Below are positions 34,788-44,530 of a stretch of 57,596 nucleotides of DNA, piece after piece. The notes under the pieces were generated by a model, which was not told the DNA's origin, ran no database searches, and saw only the letters and a program-made list of their open reading frames with translations. The stretch spans positions 1 through 57,596 of the forward strand of contig JAEZIB010000050.1 of assembly GCA_023416275.1 (NCBI GenBank), read 5' to 3'. The stretch comes from Bacillota bacterium. GTDB taxonomy: Bacteria > Bacillota > Clostridia > Acetivibrionales > DSM-1351. Both the position numbers and the translations under genes were made by a program. Position 1 is the first letter of the stretch. Each line of letters opens with the position of its first letter.

Positions 34788-35621
34788 ATGAGATTTACAA
34801 AGATGCAAGGATTAGGCAATGATTATATATATGTTGATTGTACGAGAAATATAATAGATAATCCTTCTGAAGTAGCAAAGAAAGTAAGCGACAGGCATTT
34901 TGGAATTGGTTCAGACGGGCTAGTTCTTATTTTACCTTCTGATAAGGCTGATTTCCGAATGAGAATGTTTAACTCAGATGGTTCTGAGGCTGAAATGTGC
35001 GGCAACGCAATACGTTGTGTAGGCAAATATGTTTTTGATAATAAGCTTACAGATAAAATAAACATTACAATCGAGACACTTGCGGGTATTAAGGTATTGG
35101 AATTGAAAATTGAAGAAGGCAAAGTCACTTTAGTCAGAGTTGATATGGGTGAACCTATTTTGACTCCAAAAGAAATACCAGTAGAAGGAGACAAAGATAG
35201 ATTTATTGCTGAACCCATTGAAATTGATGGTCAGATATATAAGGTTACAGCTGTTTCAATGGGTAACCCCCATGCAATATCATATGTGGAAGATGTTGAG
35301 AACTTCCCTCTATACCAAGTGGGACCTAAAATGGAAACCCATAAGCTATTTCCGAGGAAAGTAAATGCAGAGTTTGTTCAACTAATAGATAAATCAACAC
35401 TTAAAATGAGGGTTTGGGAAAGAGGTGCAGGAGAAACTCTTGCTTGCGGAACAGGAGCCTGTGCCACACTTGTTGCATCTGTGCTTAATGGAGTATCAGA
35501 GAGAGTTGCAACAATAAAGCTGCTTGGCGGAGATTTGTTTATAGAATGGTCAGACAAGGATAATCATGTATATATGACTGGGCCGGCAGAGAAAGTATTT
35601 GATGGTGAGATAGAGCTTTAA
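34788..35621 (+). CDS. dapF: Diaminopimelate epimerase
   Basis: 277 residues from ATG 34788, where the ribosome-binding site and the family start MRFTKMQGLGNDYIYVDC agree; the longer upstream frame is not used. The catalytic Cys pair lies in EAEMCGNAIRCVGKY and ETLACGTGACATLVASV. It converts LL- to meso-diaminopimelate for peptidoglycan and lysine. dapL follows after 59 bp, so the two last steps before decarboxylation are co-encoded. Confidence 0.96.
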   Translation: MRFTKMQGLGNDYIYVDCTRNIIDNPSEVAKKVSDRHFGIGSDGLVLILPSDKADFRMRMFNSDGSEAEMCGNAIRCVGKYVFDNKLTDKINITIETLAGIKVLELKIEEGKVTLVRVDMGEPILTPKEIPVEGDKDRFIAEPIEIDGQIYKVTAVSMGNPHAISYVEDVENFPLYQVGPKMETHKLFPRKVNAEFVQLIDKSTLKMRVWERGAGETLACGTGACATLVASVLNGVSERVATIKLLGGDLFIEWSDKDNHVYMTGPAEKVFDGEIEL

Positions 35622-35680
35622 AATAGAAGCTATTATTTTTAAGTATATTATATTTTAAGAGTAAAGAGAGGAATAAAAAA

Positions 35681-36913
35681 ATGACATTTGTAAATGAAAA
35701 TCATTTAAAATTACCCGGTAATTATTTATTTGCTGAGATTGGTAAAAGGGTTGCGGCTTTTAAAGAGCAGAATCCTACTGCAGACATTATACGACTAGGA
35801 ATTGGAGATGTCACACGACCTCTTCCAATGGCTTGTATCGATGCAATGCATAAAGCAGTAGATGATATGTCCAGGGTAGAAACCTTCAAAGGATATCCTG
35901 AATATGAGGGATATGACTTTTTGATAAATAAAATTATAGAATGTGATTATAAGAGACGCGGAATTAGTATTGGAATTGATGAAGTTTTTGTAAGTGATGG
36001 AGCTAAAAGTGATACGGCAAATATACAGGAGATATTTGGACTAAATATCAGAATAGCTGTAACTGATCCAGTATATCCGGTTTATGTTGACAGTAACGTT
36101 ATGGCAGGAAGAACGGGAGAATACCAAGATGGTAAATGGAGTAATGTTACTTATTTGCCGTGTACTGCTGAAAATAATTTTATTCCTGAATTGCCCAAAG
36201 AAAAGGTTGATTTAATATATTTGTGTCTGCCTAATAATCCCACAGGAACTACTTTAACAAAAGAGCAACTCAAAGTATGGGTTGATTATGCGGCAAAGAA
36301 CAAATCTATAATTCTATTTGACTCTGCATATGAAGCTTTTATTACCCAAGAAGAGGTTCCTCACAGCATTTATGAAATAGAAGGTGCAAAAGAAGTGGCA
36401 ATAGAGTTTAGGAGCTATTCAAAAACAGCTGGATTTACTGGAACTAGATGTGCATATGTTGTAATTCCAAAAGAACTTAAGGCTTATACTTCAGAGGGTC
36501 AAGAGGTTGGCTTGAACAGATTGTGGTATAGAAGGCAAGCTACTAAGTTTAACGGAGTTTCCTATATTGTTCAGCGTGGTGCTGAAGCAATTTACTCAGA
36601 AGAAGGGCAAAAGCAGGTTAAAGAAACTATCTCATATTATCTAAATAATGCTGCAATTATTAAAAATGGTCTTGAAAGTATTGGAATTAGGGTATACGGA
36701 GGAGTTAATGCACCATATATATGGATGAGAACTCCAAATGGAATGGATTCATGGGAGTTTTTTGATAAACTATTATCTGAAGCAAATATTGTGGGAACTC
36801 CAGGGGTTGGCTTTGGACCGAGTGGACAGGGGTATTTCAGGCTCACCGCATTTGGTAATTTGGAAAATACATTAGCAGCTGTAGAGAGGTTTAAAACAAG
36901 GCTGAAAATATAG
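35681..36913 (+). CDS. dapL: LL-diaminopimelate aminotransferase
   Basis: 410 residues, PLP-dependent fold-type I. The N-terminus NENHLKLPGNYLFAEIGKRVAAF, RLGIGDVTRPLP, the SYSKTAGFTGTRCAYVVIP lysine motif and NGVSYIVQRGAEAIYSEEGQ identify DapL. It converts tetrahydrodipicolinate directly to LL-DAP, bypassing succinyl or acetyl intermediates; this is common in clostridia. It forms an operon with dapF. Confidence 0.95.
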   Translation: MTFVNENHLKLPGNYLFAEIGKRVAAFKEQNPTADIIRLGIGDVTRPLPMACIDAMHKAVDDMSRVETFKGYPEYEGYDFLINKIIECDYKRRGISIGIDEVFVSDGAKSDTANIQEIFGLNIRIAVTDPVYPVYVDSNVMAGRTGEYQDGKWSNVTYLPCTAENNFIPELPKEKVDLIYLCLPNNPTGTTLTKEQLKVWVDYAAKNKSIILFDSAYEAFITQEEVPHSIYEIEGAKEVAIEFRSYSKTAGFTGTRCAYVVIPKELKAYTSEGQEVGLNRLWYRRQATKFNGVSYIVQRGAEAIYSEEGQKQVKETISYYLNNAAIIKNGLESIGIRVYGGVNAPYIWMRTPNGMDSWEFFDKLLSEANIVGTPGVGFGPSGQGYFRLTAFGNLENTLAAVERFKTRLKI

Positions 36914-37557
36914 TTTGATGTATGCCTACTCAAATACTCGGCTTTTATATGTGCTAGCAAAGGTTGTTGCTATACTGGATATAGAGTTTTAAGCTTAACG
37001 TGGAGTCCGATTTATAATTATGTAAATTATTTTGCAACTTTCCTAAATGAAAATTGTAGGTGATTAAACTTATCAATAAAAGTTGGGTTAGTTACTGATA
37101 TTAAATTTATTTTTTTGGTAAAGCCTGCTTTTATTATCGAGCATGGCTTTATTTTTATAATAAATTAAATGGTTTTAGGCACTAGCACAAAGCCTTTAAT
37201 TATATCAGACAATAGCTATGTTCAATTATATTTTATTATAAAATATTTCTATGGTATAATAAACATTAACTCAAGTATACAAATTATGTTAAATGGTCAA
37301 TATAGGGGTGTGCAAAATTGGGTTAGAAATAATTGAATGAATTTAGTAGGTAAAAAAGCTTGCAATGAATATGAGGATTTTAGTATTAGTAAAATAACAA
37401 AAATAATATTCATATATGTTTGCAATTTTTTCAGCAAGCTCTAAGTTTTTTTGTTGAAAAACCGACATGATGTCGGTTTTAGCACACTATAAGCCATGAA
37501 TGGTGAATGTGGAAAGGCGGCTAAAATGCTGAGAATGAACAATGCTAGCTAATTCAA
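36914..37557. other. Intergenic region dapL-HAD gene
   Basis: No supported ORF. Contents: the dapL terminator at 37120-37157, a palindrome AAAACCGACATGATGTCGGTTTT near 37456-37480, and a short dispersed repeat just to the right (37558-37632). The remainder is AT-rich without clear features. Confidence 0.5.
37120..37157 (+). terminator. Terminator after dapL
   Basis: AAAGCC-T-GCT pairs with AGC-AT-GGCTTT around a ~12-base loop, followed by ATTTTTAT, about 205 bp after the dapL stop. Confidence 0.65.
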
Positions 37558-37632
37558 GCAATTATTTTGGCAAAAAACTATTGATAGGTTAGAACGCCGA
37601 TAGATTTTTTGTGTGTAAAGTTAATTAATGAT
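37558..37632 (+). repeat. Short dispersed repeat, copy 2
   Basis: Aligns to 12479-12558: shared GCAA-TATTT-GGCAA, ATTGATA-GTT-GAAC, CGATAGATTTTTTGTGTG and AAAGTT. Like the first copy it stands in the upstream region of a gene (HAD phosphatase). Confidence 0.6.
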
Positions 37633-37764
37633 ATTAAAGCCAAAACATATTATAGATTGTTCACTGATGAATCAATACAGAATAGTAATATTAGTTTGAA
37701 AGAGGAGATACAAAGATCATTTCTTTTATGCTATTTTGTAAAAATGTGAGGTGGGGACATAAGA

Positions 37765-38397
37765 ATGATATCACAAGTTATTTTTGACTTAGATGGTACA
37801 CTGGTTAATTCTCTTGATATTTTTATTAAAGTAGGGAATCAAATGGCTGAAAAATACGGCTATCAACCATTAAGTGAAGAAAGTATAAAAGAACTTTTAA
37901 AGCTGCCTATGAAAAAGAGGATTGAAGTTTTAAAAATACCTAAATTTAAGCTTCCCAAAATTGGGTTGGAAGCTTTACGAAAGTTTAATGAATATGCAGC
38001 ACAGGTTGAACCTATTGATGGAATTAGAGAACTGCTAGAACTGCTTAATGATAAGGGTTACAAATTAAATATAGTGTCATCAAATTCACTGGATAATATC
38101 AATGCTTTTTTAGAAGCAAATCAAATAGAGCTATTTGAAAATATACAATCTTCAAGAGGCCTTTTTGATAAGCATGTTACTATTAACAGATTAATTTCAA
38201 AATTAGGTGTAAAAAAAGATGAGGTAATATATGTTGGTGATGAATATCGGGATATTGAAGCCTGCAAAAAAATAGGTATAAAGGTCATCTCGGTATTATG
38301 GGGATTTGATCCTAAAGAGCTGCTAGAAAAAGCGGAGCCGGATTTTATAGTATCTAAACCAAATGATATTTCACAGATTATTATGAATATTAAATAA
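37765..38397 (+). CDS. HAD-family phosphatase (phosphoglycolate phosphatase-like)
   Basis: 210 residues. HAD motif I is FDLDGTLVNS (nucleophile Asp), motif II IVSSNS, motif III/IV GVKKDEVIYVGDEYRDIEAC. A helical cap lies between motifs I and II. It resembles PGPase/beta-phosphoglucomutase-like enzymes; the substrate is not clear. GTGAGGTGGGG precedes ATG 37765. It runs into the methyltransferase gene with only a short gap. Confidence 0.85.
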   Translation: MISQVIFDLDGTLVNSLDIFIKVGNQMAEKYGYQPLSEESIKELLKLPMKKRIEVLKIPKFKLPKIGLEALRKFNEYAAQVEPIDGIRELLELLNDKGYKLNIVSSNSLDNINAFLEANQIELFENIQSSRGLFDKHVTINRLISKLGVKKDEVIYVGDEYRDIEACKKIGIKVISVLWGFDPKELLEKAEPDFIVSKPNDISQIIMNIK

Positions 38398-38422
38398 TAT
38401 AAGAATGGGGAAACGAAATAAA

Positions 38423-39286
38423 ATGTTACTTGCAGACGAGTGGAAGGATTATGAATTAATTGAGACAGGAGATGGCGAAAAGCTTGAAAGATGGGGAGAC
38501 ATTATACTAAGAAGACCTGATCCACAAATTATATGGCCCATTAATGACAAAAAAATATGGAATAGAGCTGATGCTCAGTACCATAGAAGTCAGAGTGGAG
38601 GAGGAAACTGGGATTACAAGAGAAAGCTTCCCAATCGTTGGACTATAGGTTTTGAAGAATTAAAATTCTATATTGAACCAACAGGATTTAAGCACACAGG
38701 ATTATTTCCGGAGCAGGCTGTAAATTGGAAATGGATGATTAACAACATACAAAAAGCTAATAGACCTATAAAAGTTTTAAACCTCTTTGCTTACACAGGT
38801 GGAGCTACAGTTGCTGCTGCTTATGCTGGGGCAGAAGTATGCCATGTTGATGCGTCAAAAGGAATGGTGGGCTGGGCAAAAGAAAATGTAGCTCTTTCAG
38901 GTTTGGCAGATAGACCAGTGAGATTTATTGTAGATGACTGCATGAAGTTTGTTCAAAGGGAAATTCGTAGAGGGAAAAAATATGATGGTATTATAATGGA
39001 TCCGCCATCTTATGGTAGAGGTCCCAATGGTGAAATATGGAAGATTGAAGACTCTCTATATAGCTTTGTTGAACAATGTATGGGCGTGCTTTCAGACAAC
39101 CCATTATTTTTCTTGATAAATTCTTATACAACAGGATTTTCTCCTACAGTGCTTAGCAATATTTTAAGACAAACTATAGGAAGTCGTCATAAAGGTACTC
39201 ATAGCTGTGGAGAGGTGGGAATTCCTGTTAGTAATTCAGGCTTAGTGCTTCCATGTGGTATATATGGAAGGTGGGAAAACATGTGA
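38423..39286 (+). CDS. Class I SAM-dependent methyltransferase (RlmI-like)
   Basis: 287 residues. I start it at ATG 38423, with TGGGGAAA upstream; ATG 38405 lacks a site. SAM-binding motif I is VLNLFAYTGGATVAAAYAGAEVCHVDAS, followed by DDCMKFVQRE and IIMDPPSYGRGPNGE. The layout matches the RlmI/K type of 23S rRNA methyltransferases without an N-terminal PUA domain. Its stop overlaps the start of a pseudouridine synthase gene, hinting at a joint rRNA-modification role. The target base is unknown. Confidence 0.87.
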   Translation: MLLADEWKDYELIETGDGEKLERWGDIILRRPDPQIIWPINDKKIWNRADAQYHRSQSGGGNWDYKRKLPNRWTIGFEELKFYIEPTGFKHTGLFPEQAVNWKWMINNIQKANRPIKVLNLFAYTGGATVAAAYAGAEVCHVDASKGMVGWAKENVALSGLADRPVRFIVDDCMKFVQREIRRGKKYDGIIMDPPSYGRGPNGEIWKIEDSLYSFVEQCMGVLSDNPLFFLINSYTTGFSPTVLSNILRQTIGSRHKGTHSCGEVGIPVSNSGLVLPCGIYGRWENM

Positions 39287-39954
39287 AGCCAAAGATAATT
39301 TATGAAGACAATCATTTGCTTGTTGTTGAAAAGCCTGTAAACATACCAGTGCAGGGAGACAATACAAATGATTTAGATATGTTAAATATATTAAAACAGG
39401 ATTTGAAAGAAAGATATAATAAACCTGGAGAGGTTTATCTTGGTCTTGTTCACAGGCTTGACAGACCGGTAGGCGGCTTAATGGTTTTTGCAAAAACATC
39501 AAAGGCAGCATCCAGACTTTCTGACCAAATACGAACAAGAATATTTAAAAAGACATATCTTGCTATTGTAAGAGGAGTCCCAAAGGAGCGAAAATGTACT
39601 TTGAGGGACTATCTTTTAAAAGATAACTCGAAGAATATGGTTTCTGTAGTGAGAGAAGGTACTAAAGATTCAAAAGAGGCAATTCTTGATTATGAGGTTC
39701 TTAGGTCACAGGGTGATTTGAGTTTGTTGCAAATTCAACTTCATACAGGAAGACCTCATCAAATAAGAGTGCAGCTATCCAATGCCGGGTATACCTTGTT
39801 TGGGGATCAAAGATATGGTGCTAATGTAAATAAACCAGGACAACAAATAGCACTTTGGGCTTATTTGGTTACTTTTTTGCATCCAACCAAAAAAGAAGAG
39901 ATGACTTTTACTTGTGAAGCACCAAAAGTTGAGCCATGGATACAGTTTTGCTAA
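39283..39954 (+). CDS. RluA-family pseudouridine synthase
   Basis: 223 residues from GTG 39283 (GGAAGGTGGG upstream), overlapping the methyltransferase stop. The catalytic motif is LVHRLDRPVGGLMVFAKTSKAA, and QLHTGRPHQIRVQLSNAGYTLFGDQRYG closes the active site. No S4 domain is present. It isomerises uridine in rRNA or tRNA; which position cannot be told. Confidence 0.9.
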   Translation: MKPKIIYEDNHLLVVEKPVNIPVQGDNTNDLDMLNILKQDLKERYNKPGEVYLGLVHRLDRPVGGLMVFAKTSKAASRLSDQIRTRIFKKTYLAIVRGVPKERKCTLRDYLLKDNSKNMVSVVREGTKDSKEAILDYEVLRSQGDLSLLQIQLHTGRPHQIRVQLSNAGYTLFGDQRYGANVNKPGQQIALWAYLVTFLHPTKKEEMTFTCEAPKVEPWIQFC

Positions 39955-40136
39955 TATAGGTAGAGTTATAAACTCTACTTTCTCACAGAAAAATGTATAG
40001 GTGTAGAAAACTTTTCATTGATAAGTTTCCTGCACCTATAATTATTTACTGCAAAAATTGAGTTGCTATTAAAATAGCCTTTCTCATATTTTAGAAAGTT
40101 TTGTTGAAAAAAGGTGGCTTGTTGAGAGTAAGCATT

Positions 40137-40196
40137 AAAAAAGGGAGTGTCGCTTCCATGCTTTTATAGCATAGAAGAAACGGCACTCCCTTTAAA
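40137..40196 (-). terminator. Terminator of gdhA
   Basis: AAAGGGAGTG-CCGTTTCTTCTATGC... pairs with ...GCATGGAAGCGACACTCCCTTT, a long imperfect stem with T-run on the minus strand, 15 bases past the gdhA stop. Confidence 0.88.
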
Positions 40197-40211
40197 TATT
40201 AGTATTTAAAA

Positions 40212-41549
40212 TTAGTATGCAACACCTTGTGAGTACATTGCATCAGCAACCTTTAAGAAGCCTGCGATGTTTGCACCAGCAACAAGATTATCTTCAAAAC
40301 CATATTCTTTTGCAGCTGCGCTAGCATTTTTGTAGATGTTAACCATTATGTCTTTTAACTTAGCATCAACTTCTTCAAATGTCCATGAATAACGCATGCT
40401 GTTCTGGCACATTTCAAGAGCTGAAGTAGCAACACCACCTGCATTTGCAGCTTTAGCAGGTCCATATATAACCTTGTTCTTTAAATATACATCAACAGCG
40501 CCTGGAGTTGATGGCATATTTGCACCTTCACCAACTGCATAACAGCCGTTAGCAACTAACATTTTTGCAGATGCTTCGTCAATTTCGTTTTGTGTAGCTG
40601 AAGGAAGAGCGATATCACACTTGATGCTCCAAATACCTGAGCAACCTTCAGTATATGTTGCATTCTTGTGAATATTAACATATTCGCTGATACGTTTTCT
40701 TTCAACTTCTTTTAATTGTTTAACTGTATCAAGTTTAATTCCGTCTGGATCGTAGATATATCCATTTGAATCACTTAATGCAACAACTTTTCCGCCTAAT
40801 TCAGTTGCTTTTTCAGTAGCATATATTGCAACGTTACCTGAACCAGAAATAACAACTGTAGCACCTTTGAATGATTTACCCTTTGCTTTCAAAGCTTCAT
40901 CCATGAAGTAGCAGAGACCGTAACCTGTAGCTTCAGTTCTTGCTAAGCTACCTCCCCAAGTAAGACCTTTACCAGTTAAAACACCAGTAAATTCGTTTCT
41001 AAGTCTCTTGTATTGACCATACATAAATCCGATTTCTCTAGCACCTGTTCCGATATCTCCAGCAGGAACGTCTGTATCAGCACCGATATGCTTTGATAAT
41101 TCTGTCATAAAGCTTTGGCAGAATCTCATTACTTCTCCGTCTGATTTGCCCTTAGGATCGAAATCACTACCACCTTTACCGCCGCCTATTGGAAGACCAG
41201 TAAGTGAGTTCTTGAATATTTGTTCGAAACCAAGGAATTTAAGAATACTTGCGTTAACTGAAGGATGAAGTCTTAAACCACCCTTGTAAGGACCAATTGC
41301 ACTGTTGAATTGAATTCTAAATCCACGATTTACCTGTACTTTGCCGTTATCATCAACCCATGGTACTCTGAAGAGAATTTGTCTTTCAGGTTCAACGATT
41401 CTGTCAAATATTCCTGCTGCAACCCATTCTGGGTGCTTTTCAGCAACAACTTCTAAAGAATCAAGAACTTCTTCTACTGCTTGATGGAATTCTGGTTCGT
41501 TAGGATTTCTCTTTTTAACTTGATCCATAATACTTTGTAGAATTTTCAT
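40212..41549 (-). CDS. gdhA: Glutamate dehydrogenase, hexameric NADP-type
   Basis: 445 residues. The substrate pocket shows GGLRLHPSVNASILKFLGFEQIFKNSLTGLPIGGGKGGSDFDPKG with the catalytic Lys; PAGDIGTGAREIGFMYGQY and GATVVISGSGNVAIYATEKA (nucleotide fold) follow. It makes glutamate from 2-oxoglutarate and ammonia, an alternative to GS-GOGAT when ammonia is plentiful. An AGGGAGGGT site precedes ATG 41549. No hexaloop-type leader was found upstream, unlike the high-affinity nitrogen genes. Confidence 0.96.
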   Translation of the reverse strand: MKILQSIMDQVKKRNPNEPEFHQAVEEVLDSLEVVAEKHPEWVAAGIFDRIVEPERQILFRVPWVDDNGKVQVNRGFRIQFNSAIGPYKGGLRLHPSVNASILKFLGFEQIFKNSLTGLPIGGGKGGSDFDPKGKSDGEVMRFCQSFMTELSKHIGADTDVPAGDIGTGAREIGFMYGQYKRLRNEFTGVLTGKGLTWGGSLARTEATGYGLCYFMDEALKAKGKSFKGATVVISGSGNVAIYATEKATELGGKVVALSDSNGYIYDPDGIKLDTVKQLKEVERKRISEYVNIHKNATYTEGCSGIWSIKCDIALPSATQNEIDEASAKMLVANGCYAVGEGANMPSTPGAVDVYLKNKVIYGPAKAANAGGVATSALEMCQNSMRYSWTFEEVDAKLKDIMVNIYKNASAAAKEYGFEDNLVAGANIAGFLKVADAMYSQGVAY

Positions 41550-42670
41550 TTAAATAACCCTCCCTGTATTTTGTTAAAATTTTTAATAATTAATAAAAAA
41601 TTGTATGTGTTATATCTTTGGTTACAAGGAGAATTTTTAAACATAAATCAACAATATTTATATTAATGGCAACTCCATTGTATACCAAATAATAAACTTT
41701 ATGTACTCGTACTTTACAGGAATTTAGCTGCTTCTAAAAGCATCCTGCGAAGTTAACGTTTTTACTTTATAGATTATATCATTACGTATTAATAATTGCA
41801 ATCAAAAAAATGAAGAATTTCATTTTTGTTCCTGCAAAATAAGTAAAAACACAATCAATCTCTCCTAAACGCTGTAAAATTAATGGTTTCGGTATAAATG
41901 CAAAAAAGTGAAGGTGATAGGTTTTAAATAAGGAAACTAACAATATTGCAAGTGATAGAAAAATGCGCGTCATTTTTTTGCGAAAAAAAATAATAAAATA
42001 ACTATGTAACAATAATGGTTATAACAACAAATATATATTTTTAGGTATTTCAAATATAGGGATTTATACATTTAAGAAGGCTACAATATTTGTTATTGTG
42101 AGCTTAAATGTGTTCACTAGATAAATTTGAGGTAGATATTAGCTTTTTGGAAACAAATTTCATAAATGTGCATTTTGACAATTAATAATGTCAATAATTA
42201 AGTTATACTTTTGTTGGATTAGAAATAATTGTCTGATTAAGGAGGTACAAAAGGCTTTCTGAATGAATGCAATAAAATAAAAAAGCATTATTTATGTTAT
42301 GGATTTTAGACTATTGCAATTACTCTTATTCGGGTCATACTTGATTGTTATAGAATATTTTGTTAATATTTTAACCGTAAACAATTGTATAAAGATGTTG
42401 TAAATTCAGAGTGTTTTTATAGTAAATCTTAGTTGTATATAGTCGATATATTATCGTTTATTCAGATATATTCGAATTTATATATTTAAGATTGGTACAA
42501 GAGCATTGTTAATTCTGAGCTTGAAGTGTACACTAGAAAATTCTAGATAAATATTCCTATTTTTCGGAATTGAAAGGGATGGCCCCCTTTTTGGTTTGAT
42601 GGGATGTGGTGTTTGACTTATATAATTAGAGTTATCTATACATAGTTTTGTTATTTTACCTTGATTTTGT
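41550..42670. other. Long AT-rich gap gdhA-rlmL-like
   Basis: About 1.1 kb without a supported ORF on either strand. The left part must contain the gdhA promoter. I noted several partial palindromes, for example AGAAAATTCTAGAT near 42534, but no RNA gene or promoter I could defend. The right end runs into the tandem leader copies. Confidence 0.45.
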
Positions 42671-42922
42671 GCCTAAAGTAGGATTGGTAGGTTAGCGACT
42701 CGAAAATAGAGTTGTGCAAACATAGTTTATTATCGAGCATCAAAAACCACAAGTGGTTTTGTATGAAGTAGTAGAGCAATTTTGAAATAGTTTGTTATTT
42801 TTCGTCTAAAGTGGACGTGGGAGGTTAGCTTGAAAGATTTTAGCTACAGTATCAAAAAAGATGCGTACCTCCACGAAAGCTTTACCAAATTTTTTCGCTT
42901 AAAGTAGGCGTGGGAGGTTAGT
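42671..42922 (+). promoter_or_regulatory. Tandem structured SD-bearing leader of the RNA methyltransferase gene
   Basis: Three hairpin-plus-SD modules in a row: GCCTA-AAG-TAGG at 42671 (then TTGGTAGGTTAG), GTCTA-AAG-TGGAC at ~42803 (then GTGGGAGGTTAGC-TTG), and GCTTA-AAG-TAGGC at ~42897 (then GTGGGAGGTTAGT-ATG). Between the first and second lie the CTCGAAAAT/ATTATCGAG stem and AAAACCACAAGTGGTTTT. The stem bases of the second and third differ from those of other copies in a compensating way. Confidence 0.72.
42830..42907 (+). CDS. Possible 25-codon upstream ORF
   Basis: TTG at 42830 follows GTGGGAGGTTAGC, exactly where a start codon sits in other leader copies. The frame encodes 25 residues, rich in Lys, Phe and Ser, and stops at 42905-42907 inside the final hairpin of the tandem leader. 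Ribosomes ending here could open that hairpin for the next gene. It may equally be a by-product of a duplicated leader. Confidence 0.35.
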   Translation: MKDFSYSIKKDAYLHESFTKFFRLK

Positions 42923-44083
42923 ATGAGTAAATTACAGTTAATAGCTGTATCTGTATTTGGTACAGAAGCAATTACAGCTAGAGAACTTAAAAAGCTTGGT
43001 TATTTTGAACAAAAAGTGGAAGATGGAAAAATAACGTTTGCAGGAGATGAAGCAGCAATTTGTAGGACTAATATATGGCTTAGAACTGCAAGTAGAGTAC
43101 AATTAAAAATTGGAGATTTTAAGGCTTTTACTTTTGATGAGCTTTTTGAACAGACTAAGGCTTTGCCATGGGATGAAATAATACCTGAAAATGCAGAATT
43201 TCCTGTTGAGGGTTATTCAATTAACTCAAAGCTTTTTAGTGTTTCTGACTGTCAAGCTATCGTTAAGAAGGCTATTGTAGAAAAGCTCAAGCAGAAATAC
43301 AAATGTGAATGGTTTGAAGAAACCGGACCAAGATATAAGATTGAGATTGCTATACTTAAGGATACAGTTACATTATCTATTGATACAAGTGGTGCAGGAC
43401 TTCATAAGAGAGGATATAGAAAACTTGTTGGAGGGGCGCCTATAAAGGAAACTTTAGCATCAGCTATGCTGCTAATAAGTCATTGGAAAAAGGACAGAGT
43501 TCTGCTTGATCCAATGTGTGGCAGCGGAACAATACCAATTGAAGCAGCGATGATTGCAAAAAATATTGCACCTGGACTTGGGAGAGATTTTGATGCTGAA
43601 AAGTGGAGCTTTATCCCTCAGAATTTATGGGATGAGGCAAGAGATGAAGCATATGATGCCATAATTGAGGATATTGATCTTAGAATACATGGTTCAGATA
43701 TAGACGAAGAGGCTATAAGTATAGCAAGGTATCACGCTAAAAAAGCAGGCGTAGAGGATGCAATCCACTTGCAAAAAATGCCTGTATCAGATATTAGTTC
43801 ACGGTATAAATATGGTGTTATTTTGTGTAATCCCCCTTATGGAGAGCGGTTAGGAGAAATGGATTATGTTAATGGCTTATATAAAGAAATGGGCAAAGTA
43901 TTTAGAAAGCTTGACTCATGGTCATATTATGTTATTACTTCAAATTTAGAATTTGAGAAGTTTTTTGGCAAGAAAGCAGATAAAAAAAGAAAGCTATACA
44001 ATGGAAAGCTGCTTTGCAACTTTTATCAGTATTTTGGACCTCCGCCATCAAAACATACAAATATAAATATGCCCAACATTTAA
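42923..44083 (+). CDS. THUMP-domain RNA methyltransferase (RlmL N-terminal/YpsC type)
   Basis: 386 residues. An N-terminal ferredoxin-like/THUMP RNA-binding region (about 1-155) precedes a class I methyltransferase with VLLDPMCGSGTIPIEAAMIA (motif I) and VILCNPPYGERLG, the NPPY signature of N-methylation of a base amino group. Family members act on G2445-type positions of 23S rRNA. The start ATG 42923 is fixed by the leader SD. Confidence 0.92.
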   Translation: MSKLQLIAVSVFGTEAITARELKKLGYFEQKVEDGKITFAGDEAAICRTNIWLRTASRVQLKIGDFKAFTFDELFEQTKALPWDEIIPENAEFPVEGYSINSKLFSVSDCQAIVKKAIVEKLKQKYKCEWFEETGPRYKIEIAILKDTVTLSIDTSGAGLHKRGYRKLVGGAPIKETLASAMLLISHWKKDRVLLDPMCGSGTIPIEAAMIAKNIAPGLGRDFDAEKWSFIPQNLWDEARDEAYDAIIEDIDLRIHGSDIDEEAISIARYHAKKAGVEDAIHLQKMPVSDISSRYKYGVILCNPPYGERLGEMDYVNGLYKEMGKVFRKLDSWSYYVITSNLEFEKFFGKKADKKRKLYNGKLLCNFYQYFGPPPSKHTNINMPNI

Positions 44084-44530
44084 TAAAAATAGTAACTATT
44101 GCAAAACAAGAAATAGTATATATCTCTAAGAGTTGAATGTTTAAATAGTGCTTCCGTACAGGATACTATGGATTGCTCAGGAAATTGATACTGAAATATT
44201 TGCGCTTAGAACAAGCTTCCGCCAACCTATAACACAAGGCATGCTGGCTCAGGGTTATACTCGCAGCTATGTCCTGTAGCTGAGCTGGTAAAAAATTGTT
44301 CTTGACCTACTATTTCTAGCACCAATTTCTAATGGAGCTTCTCCATTGATATTTACTATACTCACAGAAAATGTCGTTTTACAACAGTCCATTCTATTTT
44401 TTTACCTTATAAGTAATGATTGAAATTGGAAAAACATTGACTTAAATAGTACATTTATAATAACATATAAATGTAGAATTTTGTAGCACGGACATGTAAA
44501 AAAAATATAGTAATATGGTAGGTGATTTTA
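44084..44530. other. Intergenic region before aroA
   Basis: About 445 bases with no supported ORF. It contains a short palindrome AATGGAG-CTT-CTCCATT near 44332 and a TTGACT at about 44448 that could be part of the aroA promoter with a poor -10. Nothing else stands out. Confidence 0.35.

Noticed and set aside
41782..42012. 76-codon minus-strand ORF in the gdhA-methyltransferase gap
   Set aside because: No ribosome-binding site and a Phe/Ile/Leu-rich composition expected from AT-rich noncoding DNA.
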